From assembly GCA_016946835.1 (NCBI GenBank), contig JACVTC010000072.1:1-64000 (forward strand): a DNA stretch of 64,000 nt, given 5' to 3'. Every line of letters begins with the position of its first letter. The stretch's first letter is position 1. The stretch comes from Neocallimastix lanati (nom. inval.) (lineage: Eukaryota; Neocallimastigomycota; Neocallimastigomycetes; Neocallimastigales; Neocallimastigaceae). Positions 45,607-59,800 of this stretch are shown here, piece by piece. The notes beneath the pieces were generated by a model. The model worked only from the letters and a program-made list of their open reading frames with translations. It had not been told where the DNA came from and did no database searches. Made by a program: the position numbers and the translations under genes.

Positions 45607-48600
45607 ATAGTGATATATGAGATTTTTATAAGCAATATTTTTTTTTTAATGGTATCATTATTTTATTAATATTAATATATCTTTTATCCTAAAGTATAAA
45701 AAAATTAACTACTATTCTAATTATTTACACAAGGAATAATTATTTTTAAGGTATAGCATATAAAATTATTGTTTAAAAAGATACTTAATTAAAGGTAAAA
45801 CATATAAAATAAAATATATAAGATTATAATATAAATATAATAATAATAATAATATTAATAATATTTACTTTATATTGCAATATTAAGTTAAATATATATT
45901 CATTTACAATATAAACTTTATGTTAGAATATATTGTAATGTAATAATATAATAATAGTATAAATATATATTCATTTACAATATAAACTTTATGTTAGAAT
46001 ATATTGTAATGTAATAATATAATAATAGTATAAAAGTATTTAATTATAAGTAAATGCTAGTAACTCAAAAATATATTAATAAAGTTGACATAACTATTAA
46101 CCATAAATTCCTGACTCTTAACACTTTAAAACAAAATATGGATATTTAAGTTAAAGTTAAATATAAAAAGAATAATATTTTATATAATTTAAAAATATAT
46201 ATAAATATAATATAAAAAAAAAATATTTTAAAAATATATTATAAAAATTATTATTGACAGAAAGATTACTTAAATAATTATTATTCGATATTAAATAATT
46301 ATTAATTAGTTAAAATTACTATGTTTAAGCTTAGTTAAAATATTCTTTCTACTAGATAATTCTTAATTTTAAGTGTGAATTATCCATAATTCCTTTAATA
46401 ATTTGAAATAATAATTATTTATGACATAAAATTAAAATTTGAAGAAAATTATATATTGTATTTAAAAATTTATTGAATTACTTAATAATATAACAAGAAG
46501 TATAATGTATAATTTTTATATTTTATTGAGGTTTTTTTTTATTTCAAAATTTTAAGAAATTTTCATATAAAAAAATAGTTTCATAGGTTTGTATAATATT
46601 ATAAAATATTGTAATATTTAAATATTTAAAATTTTAACTAATTTATTAAGAAATTTTTAATTTTTAATTTTTAATTTTGAAATTTAAAATTTAAAATTTA
46701 AAATTTAAAATATTTAAAATATAAATAATTGTCAATTTAATAATGATAACTTTATTGTTTATAACTGAATAAATATGAATTATTCTATTGTTAAAGTGGT
46801 CATTTTCAAATGTCTAAATTTAAAAAGTACAATTCCAACATTTAAGAGAATTACTATCTATTCAAAAAAAAAAAAAGTTCAATAAACTTTTCACTTTTTA
46901 ATATATTATTTTCATTTCAAAATAAATTATTTTCAATCAAATAAAAAATTTTTTTTTTAATTTTTGAAATTACATTATATTTAAATTATTTAATTTTATT
47001 ATATTTTAATTATTTAATTTTATTATATTTTTAAATATTTTTATATGTTATAATTATAGTCATTTTGAATCTTCTATTATTTATATTATACTTTTTTTTA
47101 AATTAAACTAAATAATCAATTCTTTTTATTTTAAAATAATTTATAATTAAAGTGTATAAAGAAGTCTTTATTTTCATTCTTTTCCTTTTTCAACATTTAT
47201 TTTTATTATATTAATAAATAAAGAAATAAATGTTGTTTAATGATTAATAGCAATATGAAATTAAAAATATAAAATTTTTTTAAAAAAGTATATTTTATAA
47301 TAAAGATATTAAAAAATTATATTCATCTGTCTCCCTAAAGTATTACAACGAACCAATATTTATAATTTATTTTATAATACTTTATCAAGAAATTTTCATA
47401 AAATACTGATAAAGTATGGTATATATCTTGTTTCCCATCTTTATCTAATATACTAAATAAAATTATTTATAAGAAAATAATTAAATTCATTCAATAGAAA
47501 TAAATTTATTTTATAACCTTTTATGTTATTAATTATTTATTATAAAAACTTATAATACTAATTCTTAAGGTAATTAGTAAACCTCTACTAAACTTATCTA
47601 ATTTTACAGGCTAATTAGTAACCTTTAAACATTCTTTTTATTATTATCTAATTTTACTGGACAATTAGTAACATTTTGTTAAATAAATATTTTATATTCC
47701 CATTTATATTTGTTATCTAAATTAAAGTAATCTTTATAAACAATAATTTTTACTAAAGTATTTAACATTTCTAAACAATTACATTTACAAGTTATTTTTA
47801 TAATTTTATTAATATAAATTTTTTACTATTAAACTATTTAATAATTTTATACTTATAATCTATATAACTTTAATATATTTATTTTAATTTATTATTATTT
47901 AAAGTTTCATTCTATATCAATACAATTATTAAAAATATTAGAAATAACTTTAATTATATTATTTAAAAGAAATTATAGAAATTATATTTTATAAAGTTTT
48001 TTTTTTTTTTTTTTTTTTTTTTAACGGCTTTATAAAGTTTGATATATTTTTATTTACTTTTTCATTAATTTATTTTCTGTATTAGATAATTCTTTGTTAT
48101 TTTAACAGTGTTAATTTACATATTATATTGATATTAATTATTTCTTATTATTAAGAAATAATATTCTATGACAGTGACAATAATAAATATAAATTTAAAT
48201 ATAAATATAAATATAAATTTAAATATTAATATATATAAATATATAAATAAATATAATTATAAATATATATTATAAATAAAATAAAAAAAAAGTTTAAAAT
48301 ATATTTATTTTCATTTAATTAATAAGGAAAAAAAATTTTTTTTTAAATTGTCATTTTAAATATTTGACTTGTAAATTTATATTATTATTATTATTATTTT
48401 TAATTATTATTATTATTTATTATTATTAATATTTTTACTATTATTATTATTAATTATTGTATTGTTAGTTTTTTTTCTAATATATATATATTATTTTATT
48501 AAACATTATTTTTTTTATAATAATGATAATAAAGGATTTTACAAATTAATAATACTCACCAATATATATATATATATATGTATTTATATAACAATTAAAT

Positions 48601-48763
48601 GCGAAAAAATTCTTTAAAAAAAATATTTTTGTGGAAAAAAAAGAGAACAAAATTTTTAATATAAATCTATATTTAAAGAATTTTTTTGTTAAACAATATC
48701 TAATTTCCATTAAATTTTAACAATAAAAATAAATTTTAAAAGTATAAAATTATTGAAATAAAG
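45484..48763. other. Spacer between the copine copies
   Basis: No gene seen in 3.3 kb. It holds an A-tract (about 45572), a perfect 71-bp tandem duplication (45890-46031), near-repeats of TATCTAATTTTAC(A/T)GG(C/A)(T/C)AATTAGTAAC at about 47596-47675, T-tracts, and from about 48340 a region related to the upstream flank of copy 1. Confidence 0.7.
45890..46031. repeat. 71-bp perfect tandem duplication
   Basis: The unit beginning AAATATATATTCATTTACAA and ending AATAATAGTAT occurs twice head to tail (45890-45960 and 45961-46031) without a difference that I can see. Confidence 0.93.
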
Positions 48764-50569
48764 ATGTCGTTAAAAGAAATTTATTTAAATATCTTTTTTT
48801 CCTGTAAAAATTTAGGGAATAAAGACATTCTTTCAAAGAGTGATCCAATGATAGAATTATACATGAATGATACATTCATAGGAAGAACTGAAAAAGTTAA
48901 AAATAATTTAAATCCTTCTTTTAGTACACCAATTAAGGTAACTTACAATTTTGAGAAACTACAGAATTTGACAATTAAAATAATTGACGTTGATAATGAA
49001 AACAATAGCACGAACGATAATCTTGGAAATGTAAAGACCACTCTTGGTGAATTAGTTTCTCAGGAACCAGGAACAGCTTTTACTCTTCCAGTGAACAATG
49101 GAAAAGGAACAGTAACCATGACTTTTGAAGAAATAATTCCTAGCATAAGGAAAACTCTCACTTCAGATTATGTTGCTTTAGATAATGGCCTTGTGACTCA
49201 AGAAGTAAAAGAAGGTTCATCATATAAAACAGTTGTTGACAAATTCATAATCAATGCAAAAGGAATTGATCTTGAGAAAAAAGACATGATTGGCAAATCC
49301 GATCCTTATTATTATATATATAGATTAATCGGAGGGAATAAAATATTAATATATAAATCGGAGATTATTAAGAGTAATCTTAATCCAATATGGAAGACAA
49401 CTGAGATTTATACCGAAAATTTGGATACAAATTGTTTTGGTCGAGGACAGAGATATTGGATAGAGGTTTATGATTATGATAAATATGGTTCTGATGATCT
49501 AATTGGAGAAGTGGAATTAGAAGATTTATTCTATGAAATTTCTCCTGATGGACAGGAATTTAGAGGAGAATTAACAGATAAGTCAAGAAAGAATAAATAT
49601 AAAAAAAGAGGTGAAATAGTGTTGAATATAACCCATACAGTAAGTATAAAAGAAGAAACCGTTAATTCCTATAAGGTTATTTCAAATTATACATTTGCGA
49701 AGAATTTGAAAGCATATCCTAATTTACAATCAACTGTTTCTTTTATTGATGCAATGAAAATGGGAATGAAACTAAATGTTATATGTGCAGTGGACTACAC
49801 CTCATCTAATGGATCTATGCATGATGTTGTTGCTCATACCATGAATCCATATCAAACAGCATTATCAGCTGTGGGTCAAGTATTAGAACCCTATGACCAT
49901 GATAAAAAATTTTCATTTTTAGGATATGGCGGTCATAAAAATGGTGAATTTCCTCCTTATTTCACAGTAGGGGAAACTGAACAAGTTGATGGTGGAGTTC
50001 AAGGAATATTGGAGACCTATGCTCGGACAAGAGATATGATTAAAATGGGTGATATGGGAACTGCCAAGGGAGGAGATATGGATTGGAGAGCTAATAATGG
50101 AAAATATTATTGTGATGATTTCTATCAAATTATTAATGCTATATCAGACAAAGCTGAAAATGATATGATGACCAAATTTCCTCCAGGATCACACCAATTA
50201 CCTTCTGACTATTATATAATATTCTTTGTTATTGATGGTGATGGATTTGACATGGATGGAACAATAAGAGCATTAGTTAGAGCCAGTTCATTACCTGTAA
50301 GTATAGTCTTAATAGGAGTTGGAAATAGTAGTTTTGCTAATTTGAGTAAATTCGATGCTGATGGAATACCTCTTACTGTAGATGGAGCTTCAACCATAAG
50401 AGATATTGTCCAATTTGTAAAATTCAATGAATGTAAAACAGACGGTACAGTTGACATGATCAAATTAGCAGCAGAAGTACTAGCAGAAATTCCCACACAA
50501 GTTGAAACATTTATTGGACTCTATGGATGTAATATAGTAAATAATGTAGTAATAGGATATCAAAATTAG
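48764..50569 (+). CDS. Copine, copy 2
   Basis: A single-exon frame of 601 codons with the same C2A, C2B and copine/vWA order as copy 1. Differences from copy 1 cluster at the first seven residues (SLKEIYL versus LPYEILL), in a C2A loop (NENNSTND versus NDNNNTGD), in the C2B loop (DMIGKSDP versus DLFGKSDP), around FGRGQRYW and in the last hundred residues. Long stretches between are identical at the DNA level while the flanks differ strongly. The frame ends VVIGYQN then TAG. Calcium-ligand Asp residues are kept, so it should be a functional membrane-binding protein. Confidence 0.94.
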   Translation: MSLKEIYLNIFFSCKNLGNKDILSKSDPMIELYMNDTFIGRTEKVKNNLNPSFSTPIKVTYNFEKLQNLTIKIIDVDNENNSTNDNLGNVKTTLGELVSQEPGTAFTLPVNNGKGTVTMTFEEIIPSIRKTLTSDYVALDNGLVTQEVKEGSSYKTVVDKFIINAKGIDLEKKDMIGKSDPYYYIYRLIGGNKILIYKSEIIKSNLNPIWKTTEIYTENLDTNCFGRGQRYWIEVYDYDKYGSDDLIGEVELEDLFYEISPDGQEFRGELTDKSRKNKYKKRGEIVLNITHTVSIKEETVNSYKVISNYTFAKNLKAYPNLQSTVSFIDAMKMGMKLNVICAVDYTSSNGSMHDVVAHTMNPYQTALSAVGQVLEPYDHDKKFSFLGYGGHKNGEFPPYFTVGETEQVDGGVQGILETYARTRDMIKMGDMGTAKGGDMDWRANNGKYYCDDFYQIINAISDKAENDMMTKFPPGSHQLPSDYYIIFFVIDGDGFDMDGTIRALVRASSLPVSIVLIGVGNSSFANLSKFDADGIPLTVDGASTIRDIVQFVKFNECKTDGTVDMIKLAAEVLAEIPTQVETFIGLYGCNIVNNVVIGYQN

Positions 50570-50819
50570 GGTTAAATCTATTGAAATATAAATTATCAAG
50601 AAATACTAATTAATACTATGTATATATAATTAAACATAATGAGTATAATGTATTATTCATTCATTACTCTTCATTATTACAATATATATTCATATAAATA
50701 TATCGAAGTATACTTAATACAAATTTTAATGTGTACATCTTTTTTAAAAACTCCTAATTTAATTATTATTTATAAATATTATTAAAAGTATTTAATAATA
50801 TTTGTTTATTTTAATATTT

Positions 50820-50860
<41 letters not shown>

Positions 50861-51599
50861 ATGACTAAATAAAAAGTTCTTTATAAATAATAAAAAAAAA
50901 TAAAAAAAAAGTAAAAGAAGACAAAATAGAAAAAATATAAATATATATATTTACTGGTTTTAAAAATTCTTATTTCAGATCAAAGGTTAATTAACAATTT
51001 ATTTATTAATTTTTTTATTTATATAAAAAATATATATATATTTTTTAAAAAAATTAATTTAATAGTATTATTAATAAAAATACAACAAAAATTTAATACA
51101 TAATACGTTAATTGTACACATTATATATATAACTTATTTGATTAAATTTAACTTTTAAATTTTAGGATTGAGTGTAAAAATAAAAAATAAAATAAAATAA
51201 AATAAAAAAAAAAAAAATACATATACATATATAAGGAAAAAGCTAGGTTAAGACCTAAAAAGAAAATTCTTTTTTTATTTTGATTTATCTATTCATTTTG
51301 TTCCAATTGTAAATTTTCAAAGTTAATATAAGTCTAATTAATTGAAATTAAATTTCTATTAAAAAGGTACCAAGATTAAAATTTAATTTATTAAAATTAA
51401 ATATCTTTTTATGTTATTATTATGTTATTATCTTGTTAAAGACTCCGAACATGTAGTAAATTCGTGACTTACTTATAATGTACATAATATCATATACATA
51501 ATGTATTAGCCTAGAATATAGAATTCATAATTTATGTATTATCAATAAAATGCCATCTTTAATTAATAAAAATAAAAATAAATAAAATTAAAAAATAAT
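50570..51599. other. Intergenic AT-rich DNA
   Basis: An A-tract at about 50824-50857 and A/T simple sequence; no gene seen. The last 150 bases, from about 51430, may be the 5' LTR end of the copia relic that follows, but no second LTR copy was found. Confidence 0.55.
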
Positions 51600-52800
51600 G
51601 ATTAAGAGTCTCAGTGACTCAAGAACTAATGAAATATTAATTATATAACATTGAATAATAAATAATTAATATATATATATATAACAAAATGGTTGGTAGC
51701 CCTGAGAAAGTCGAAACAAAAGATTTATTAACAAAAGACAATTACAAATTTTGGTTAGAAGAGATAGATTTACTTCTGTCTGTAAATGGTGTAGATGATT
51801 TCATATATAAAGAGAAAATAAGATCTATAGATAAAAGTAAAATAAAAAAGGAAAATATTAGTAACTACACAAAAGTAAAAAAAAAAAAAAAGAAAAAAAT
51901 TTTTATGATATGAGTGTTACTATGGAGATAGTATAGGCTGATAATAAAGCCAAATATTATCTTCATAACAGAGTATTAGATGATATGAAATATATGAAAG
52001 TTAAAATAAATATTCAATTACTAAATACTTTTCAAAGAATTATTCTTATCAAAAGCATGAACATTAAAAGTAACAAAAGAAAAATATAAAAGCTCGAGGA
52101 TAAATGGAAAGGTATGAATATTCTTGAGAAAAGGATATATGCCTATTTATATCAGAAGTAGATCGAAATGATATATGAGGAATTGAGAAATTTAAAATCT
52201 CGGATGAGAAAAAATACAATTACCAGTATGCTAACCTTCTAGACTATTTAATTGATGAATTAAATATGATCAATTATCATGGAAAATGGAATGCAACGAT
52301 GGAACATTTTAAAACCACCATTCCTCATTTAATATACCTGAAAGAATTTAAAAAAAATAAAACAATAAGAAATAAAAATAATGCTACATATAGTATTCAA
52401 ACGAAATACAATAAACAAAAACTTTAATAGAAAAATAAATAAAAGAAGAAAAAAAAATGTTTTATTTGTCAAAAGACTGATCATATTGCCATATATTGTA
52501 GTCAACTCCATAAACAAGAATAAAAGCAAAAACAAAACTAAAACTAAAACTAATTTAAATATAAAAATAAAAATAAAAATAAAAATAAAAATAAAAATAA
52601 AAATAAAAATAAAAATAAAAATAAAAATAAAAATAAAAATAAAAATAAAAATAAAAATAAAAATAAAAATAAAGCAGATAATGTTCAAATAAATGAAAAA
52701 ACTTTTTATATCTTTGACAATTCTTTCTTCATAAATAATTATAATCCAGAAGAAGAAGGAGAATCTAGTAATTTATCAATATCTGAAGATTACATGAGGT
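51600..52800 (+). pseudogene. Second Ty1/copia gag relic
   Basis: The candidate primer-binding site GATTAAGAGTCTCA is at 51600-51613. An ATG at 51689 starts MVGSPEKVETKDLLTKDNYK, whose DNYKFWLEEIDLLLSVNG part looks like a copia Gag (UBN2-type) opening. The frame then breaks at an A-tract (about 51880), but Gag-like sequence continues in changing frames. It reaches a complete CCHC knuckle, CFICQKTDHIAIYC, at about 52459-52500. After that a hexanucleotide array fills 52559-52674, and a short acidic segment follows. No protease or polymerase follows, so this is a truncated dead copy. Confidence 0.75.
52559..52674. repeat. AAAAAT hexanucleotide array in the copia relic
   Basis: About 19 uninterrupted AAAAAT units just after the zinc-knuckle codons. 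Lysine/asparagine/isoleucine-rich frames on one strand and FIFI frames on the other result from the array. Confidence 0.92.
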
Positions 52801-55800
52801 GTAGTTTATTATATTGAGTACTTTTCTTTGGTATTTTTATTGTAATGGTTTGTTTATTATTATTAAATGGAGTCGGTTATTAATAATAATATACAAAACT
52901 TTAATGACCTAATAGGTCTACATAATAAATATATTAGTAAAGTAAAAATAAAGAAAATTGTTTTATTAAAATATTTATTTTATTAATATTAATAAGTATT
53001 AAATCATTGATTAACTAAAGTATTACTTATATATTAATTATTTATAAAATAAAAACATACATAAAAACATTTTGTTGAAGAAATCACTCATATTTATACT
53101 TTTTCCAAAAAAATTGTTTCTTGAATGAAAAAAATATAAAATTTTCAAGAAAAAGATTTTAATCGATGAAAATGAATCGTATGATAAAAATAATTAAATA
53201 ATTTCTAAAATTAGAATTTTCTAATAATTTCTGAAATTCATAAATTTGTTTCAATAATGAATAATTATAATTAATTTTTGTATTATAAATAATAATTAAC
53301 TTAGGCCTACTAATTATTATATATTGATATAAATTATATTAATATAATCATATGGATATTCAGTGATAAATTATTTGCAAACACTAAATGTTCAATTAAA
53401 TAATTATTTTAATTAATTAAATCTTATATTAGCTAATATTATTACATTAAATACATATTTTTATCCTATAAAATATTCTATTATCATCAATATTTATATC
53501 AAAACTTATTTTAGTCTTTATGAAATATATATTATTAAATGTAACTTATAAAGAATAAAAGAAGAATTATTAAATTCATCTTTTATGTTCTTTGTAAGAT
53601 TATCATATTATTATATATGTAATTATTCATAAATTATTATTAAATTAAACTTAATTATTAAGACATCAATTCTTAATTAATTATACTTTATTATTATTTT
53701 ATTTTAATTTCCAATATTAATATTTTTATATAGATTGATACTATATAGATATATTAAAAAAAATGGTAAAATAATATTTAACCAAATAGTATAAAAACTT
53801 CATTAAAAATACTAAATTATATAATTAATATACTAATTTTTTTAAATAAAAACTATTAAAAATTTTTAATTTAAATTTTGTAATATATATGGAAAAATTA
53901 TAATTTCAAAAATACTAAATTATATAATTAATATACTAATTTTTTTAAATAAAAACTACTTTCATTTTAAATATTAGAGTAAATATTAATATATTATTTT
54001 TATTTTATAATTACTAATTTAATTATAAAAATATTAGTTTAAAATTTATAAATAAAACATGATAATAACTAGATAAATAAATAATATATAATAAAAATGG
54101 TTGAAAATATATTAATATCAAATTTTTTATATATAATTAATAAAATAAATGATATTATTAACTTAATAGGTAGTAATAAAAACTATTATTATTTAATATA
54201 TTATTTTGTAATATTTTTGATCAATTTCAACAGTAAAAACTTCATGATGATAATACCATGACTTGTATTTATAATAATAAATTAGAAAATTTTACATTAC
54301 ACTAGATAAATAATCATACTTTTTTTTTTTATGTATGATACAATGATACATAAATGAAAGAATAGTAATATCATGAAATAAATATTAATGATAAAAATGA
54401 AAATATTGCAATATATTTAAATATAATAATTCAATAATACTATTTCTTTCATAATTTTTTAGAAATAATTTATAACCCTTAATAATGACATCAATTTAAA
54501 CCAGACATTTACTATGTACTGTTTATAAAAATTTAAAAAAAAAAAAAAGTCAAACAAACTAAAATACAAAGCAAAATAAAATAAACATCTTTGAATAATT
54601 GTTCAATAAATCTAGCTATCAATACTTTTATGTTTATTTAAATTTTATAATATTAAGAATAAAATGGATAAAATTTTTACTTAAAAATTTTATTAATTTA
54701 TACAATGGATTAATTAATTATAATATTGCTTTTTTAAAGCTTTATTTTTAATCATAATAATAAATTGTCTTATCAAAAATGTGTGATAATTAAATAAATA
54801 TATTTTTATTCATTTATTTATTTTGTTATTTTGTTAATTCTAAATTTCATTAAATTACATATTTTTTTTCTAATTCTTTCTCTAAATCTATTTGTTCATT
54901 AATTACTTTTTTAATATTTTCTTCAGTTACTAAAGGATTGAGGATAGGTTTCAAGCAAATTTTACATATACTTTGTAATTTTTATTAAAATTTCCAATAA
55001 ATATCTTAATCCTTTTTGTAATTGTTGAAATCAGTACTGATTTAAATAATATTACTTCACAACCTATATTGTATATAATAATTTATGATCTGAGTAGAAT
55101 TAATTAATTAAAAAGAAAATTTAATATAAATACTATTATTTACTTAAAATATAATTATTCTAATTGCTGTTATTATTGTTGTTAATCATATATTCTTCTA
55201 CTTTATATATCTTCTATTATTATAGTATCAGCTCTCTCTTTTTATGAATATTGATATTTATCAGAAATAATAAATGAACAAACCCATGTACCATCTACAT
55301 GAAACATTGCATTATTACATTATATTTTCCTGCCAATTCACTTGCAAGTCTTAATCATTAATAGATCCACTTTACAATTTATATGATATTGAATTTAAAA
55401 TAATTTATATACACATTAAAGCTAAATTATATTATATATATGGAAATAGATATTATTAAAATAATTACATAAATAACCACCGTTACATGGCATATATTTA
55501 TTTTATATTTACTTATATTTATAATTAATAATTTTTATATAAAAATTCTTAAACATTTACATTTCTGTTGAACATACGATACTAATAACAGCTATTATTT
55601 TATTTTTTTTTTAGTTTGTAATTTTTTAAGTATTTCTTTTAGTAAATCAATTATAAAAAAAAGATATTAATATTAAAAATAAACAATATAATAATAATAT
55701 TATTTTTATCAATATTTAATAAATATATTAATTATAATTAATGTTTTATTATATAAAAATTATATAACAATGATACTTAACTCTATATTTAGAGTTAACA

Positions 55801-56099
55801 GGAATAGCATATAGGTTATTCAAGCCAATTCCTAAAATATCAGTTACTTTTTTAATAGAAAAAAGTATTAATTCTGAATTAATAATTCCATACCATTATA
55901 ACTGTAATCCTTCCTTTAATTCAAAATTTATTTTATTTTTTAAAAATGTATTCTTTAATTCATTAAAAAATTTGTTCATTAATTTATTAAAAGTTTTGTT
56001 CTTTAATTTATTAATGCTTAAATAAGCAATCAAATGAAACATTGTTGAAAGAAAAAAAAATATTGTACAATATTAATTAATATTAATAATCTTTAGAAA
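52801..56099. other. AT-rich region with degraded minus-strand coding islands
   Basis: A 51-bp direct repeat lies at 53805-53855 and 53908-53958. On the minus strand three patches read as protein-like but with frame changes and stops: ICLKPILNPLVTEENIKKVI, ending at a stop near 54864; NAMFHVDGTWVCSFIISDKY (about 55240-55315); and HLIAYLSINKL on to GIGLNNLYAIPVNSKY (about 55800-56030). I do not recognise the families. They may be relics of one or more acquired genes next to the NRPS debris. Confidence 0.4.
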
Positions 56100-56437
56100 T
56101 AAAAATTTTTTTTCTAAAACCTCAATTATTGCGGTCTTTAACTATATTTATTTGTTCATTTATTAATTACAAATTGCATGTATAAAAAATTAATAAAAAA
56201 ATAAATATTATTTGTTCAATTTGAACATAATAATTTTTTTTTAAAATTGATAATGTAAAACAAAAGTAATATTCAACGTATAAATAAATTCAGTAAAAAA
56301 TCCGTAAGTAACGAACATCATTTCTAGATTATAAGATTTCTTTTCAAAGGTTTTTATTCAGGATTAGGGTTTGAATTGGCATTCTGAAAGAAATTATGAT
56401 CTTCTCATTTAGAGGCATTGGCCCTAAAGAAATAAAA
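56100..56437 (-). mobile_element. 5'-truncated LINE-like 3' end, left inverted copy
   Basis: On the minus strand this matches 60140-60490 over its full length with scattered differences. It has a coding tail (R-A-N-A-S, then a TGA where the right copy has Gly, then EDHNFFQ, then NSNPNPE and stop), an AT-rich 3' untranslated part with GTTCGTT, and a terminal stem-loop around CGCAATAATTG (56115-56145) followed by A-rich sequence. Truncation at the 5' end and an A-rich 3' end are typical of LINE insertions. Confidence 0.6.
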
Positions 56438-56823
56438 TTTAGTAAATCCATAAAAATTATATATATAATTTTAACAAAATTAGTCATTTCATGATGAAAC
56501 AATAATATTCTATTATATTTTAAGATAGTATAAAAAAAAAATATAAATTTATATATTTAAATATATTAAGAAAACTTATATATTATATATTTATGTAATA
56601 TTATACATCAAATAGAAATTAATTTAAATATAAATACAGTATATGAAAAATGTTTCTTATAAAGTAATATAGAAAAATCTAATAAAGTGCTTTTAATATT
56701 AAAATCATGGTGTAAATTTTTGCAAAATTTTGTTCTATCTTTTAAAAGTTCATTTTCATAATCTCCCAATAAAATATATGCATGTATTATTATTAGTTAA
56801 ATTATTATTACCCTATAAAAAAA

Positions 56824-59800
56824 TTTGATATTTCTTATATAGTTTATGAGAAGAAAGAAAACTATGAAATTTATATTGATTACAATAATTAAATATATGA
56901 TTTTAATATAATTAAGAATATATTAAATTCTTTCATGTAGTTTTATATAACATTGATTATTTCGATGGGTCTTTTAAAGATATTCAATATATTCCTTCCT
57001 TTGGAAGAAAGAAATAAAATATTATATGAATTTAATAATAATACATTTGAATATAATCAAAATAAATTGTATAATGTTGAATTCAGTAAGGTTGCTAAAA
57101 TGAATCCAAATAAATGTGCAATTATTTGTAATAATATAAAATACAGTTATGAAGAAATTGATGAAATGAGTAATTCTTTAGCACATTTATTAAGAAAACA
57201 GAGTATTCAAAGAAATGTCATTTTTCCAGTTATTTCTGAGCGTTCTCACTATTATGTAATTGCGTCACTTTCCATTATGAAATCTGGTGCTGCATTTTTA
57301 CCAATTGATTCAGACTTCCCAGAAGAAAGAAAAAAATATATTATTAAAGATGTAAATACTAAAATTATTTTATATTTCATTACAAATGAAAAAAACAAAA
57401 GTAAATTTATTAATGAAGATATTGATAAATATAATCTTAATTTACATAATTATAAAGAAAATAGAAATGATATTGAAAATATTAATGTTAGTAGTGATAC
57501 ATGCTATTCATTATTTATATCAGGTACTACGGTTAAACCAAAAGATGTCTTAATATCTCATAATAGTTTGATTAATTTCATTTATTATAGTCAAAGTATA
57601 AAAGGATATAATAATTTAGATGAATATATGTATACTAATACACTTGCATTTTCTAAATTTACATTTGATATGTCAATAAATGAAATCTTTTATTCATTAT
57701 TGAAAGAGAAAATATATAATATTATGAAATGATGTAGAATTTAGCAATCCTAATTTGATTGTGGAATTAAATGAAAAATATAACATTGAATTTATTATAA
57801 GTACTCCTTCAAAAATTATTAATTATTTAAGTAATAGTACATTTAAAATTTCAATTTCCAAAATTAAAGTTTTAGTTTTTGGAGGAGAAAATATAAATAG
57901 AGAAATATTGGATAATTTTATTAAAGACACAAATGCAGTATTATATAATGCATATGGTCCCAATGAAACCACATTAATGGTTTCAATAATAAAATGTAAA
58001 AATAGTATTATCCAAGGTAAAAAATACTTTAAAATAACTATTGGAAAACCTTCCAGCAACTGTAAAATTTATATTCTAGATAAATATTTAAATTCTGTTT
58101 CAATTAGTGTTATTGGAGAAATATATATTTCAGGTAATGGTGTTGGTAAAGGACATTTAAATAGAAAGCAGTTAACAAATGAAAAATTTATTGATTGTCC
58201 ATTTATAAACAGTAATAGTAACAAAGGAAAATCAATGAAAATGTATAAATTTGGAGATCTTGGTAAATGGACTGAAAATAGTGAAATTGAATGTTTAGGA
58301 AGAATCGATTTTCAAGTAAAAATACATGGTCAAAGAATTGAGTTGATTGAAATTGAAAATTTAATTAAAGAAATAAATGATATTGAATATTGTGTATTAT
58401 TGGAAAAAATTAATAGAAATAATAATGATATATATTTAATTGCATATTATATAAGTAAGACTAATATTACAAGTAAACAAATTAGAGAACTTTAAAAGTT
58501 GCCTTTATATATGATTCCAAGTTATTTCATTAAGATCGAGAATATTCCATTTAATAATAATGGTAAATTAGATAGAAGTGACCTGAACAAAATATTAATG
58601 AAATTATGAAAGATCAATATGTTGAACCGGAAACAGAAATTGAAAAAGAAATTTGTAAAATCTTTAGTTTTTAATTTAATTTAAATGAAAACAATGTCAG
58701 TAAATATAGTAATTTCTATGAATTAGGAGGTGATAGTTTTAATGCAATTAGAGTTATTTCAAATATTGAAAAGATATTTAAAATAATTTAAATATAAAAG
58801 ATATTTTATCAAATTCTGTAGTATGTGATTTAGTTAAATATATTGAAAAGATAATTGAATAAAATGATAAAAATACTAAAGTTGAAGTAATTAGGAAACG
58901 TGACTTAGATGAATTCCTAATTACCTCTCAACAACTACGTGTTTACATTGATTCAATTAAAAATCCAAGTAGTATTATTTATAATATGACAACTTCCATT
59001 TATTTGAAGAATGATACAGATATTGATAAACTTAAAGATTCATTTATTATAATATTTAATTCTCATAAAATATTAAAAAGTAAATATATTGAAAAAGAAA
59101 TCAAAAGTAAAATTGAAATATTTGGTGTAATAGATAATGAAAGAATTTTGAGTTTTGAAAATTATTCTAAAAAGTAATTCTAAAGCACTTATCAGACCAT
59201 TCGATTTAAAAAATGATACTTTAATAAGAGTTGGTTTTATAGAAGAAAATGATATTATTAATTGATATACATAATATTATTTAAGATGGTTTTAGTATTT
59301 TAATTATTGCTAATGAATTAAATAAATATTATTATAATAAAAATAATGAAACTGTTTATTCAATAGAAATTCAATTCAATGATTATGCTCATTTTATTAA
59401 TGATCAAAAGAAATATGAAAATTATGAAAAACAATTTTTATTCTATAAAGAAATGTTTTCATCTGAATATGAAATTTTAGATTTACTAAAAAATTGAAAA
59501 TGTGAAGAAATTAAATTCATCAAAAAATAACTAAAATAAATTAAAATTGAAAATTGTGCAAAAACAATAGAAAAAAAATTTAACGATGACAATAAAAAAA
59601 AATATATTAAATTGAATGGATTAAGTGAAACGGCATTCTTTTTGACTATTTATGAATATGTATTAAATAAATATAGCAATCAACAGAATATTTATACATC
59701 TATTCTAAATTCAAATAGAAAAAATCACTATATTGAAAATATAATTGGTATGTTTGTTACTACACAACCTGTATTATTGAATTATAGTCATAATAAAAAA

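Noticed and set aside
49919-50496. Open frames antisense to copine copy 2 (and the matching one in copy 1)
   Set aside because: They mirror a well-supported copine coding frame and have no recognisable content.
52329-52692. Open frames of KIKIKI or FIFIFI type on both strands
   Set aside because: They are products of the AAAAAT hexanucleotide array within a dead copia gag.
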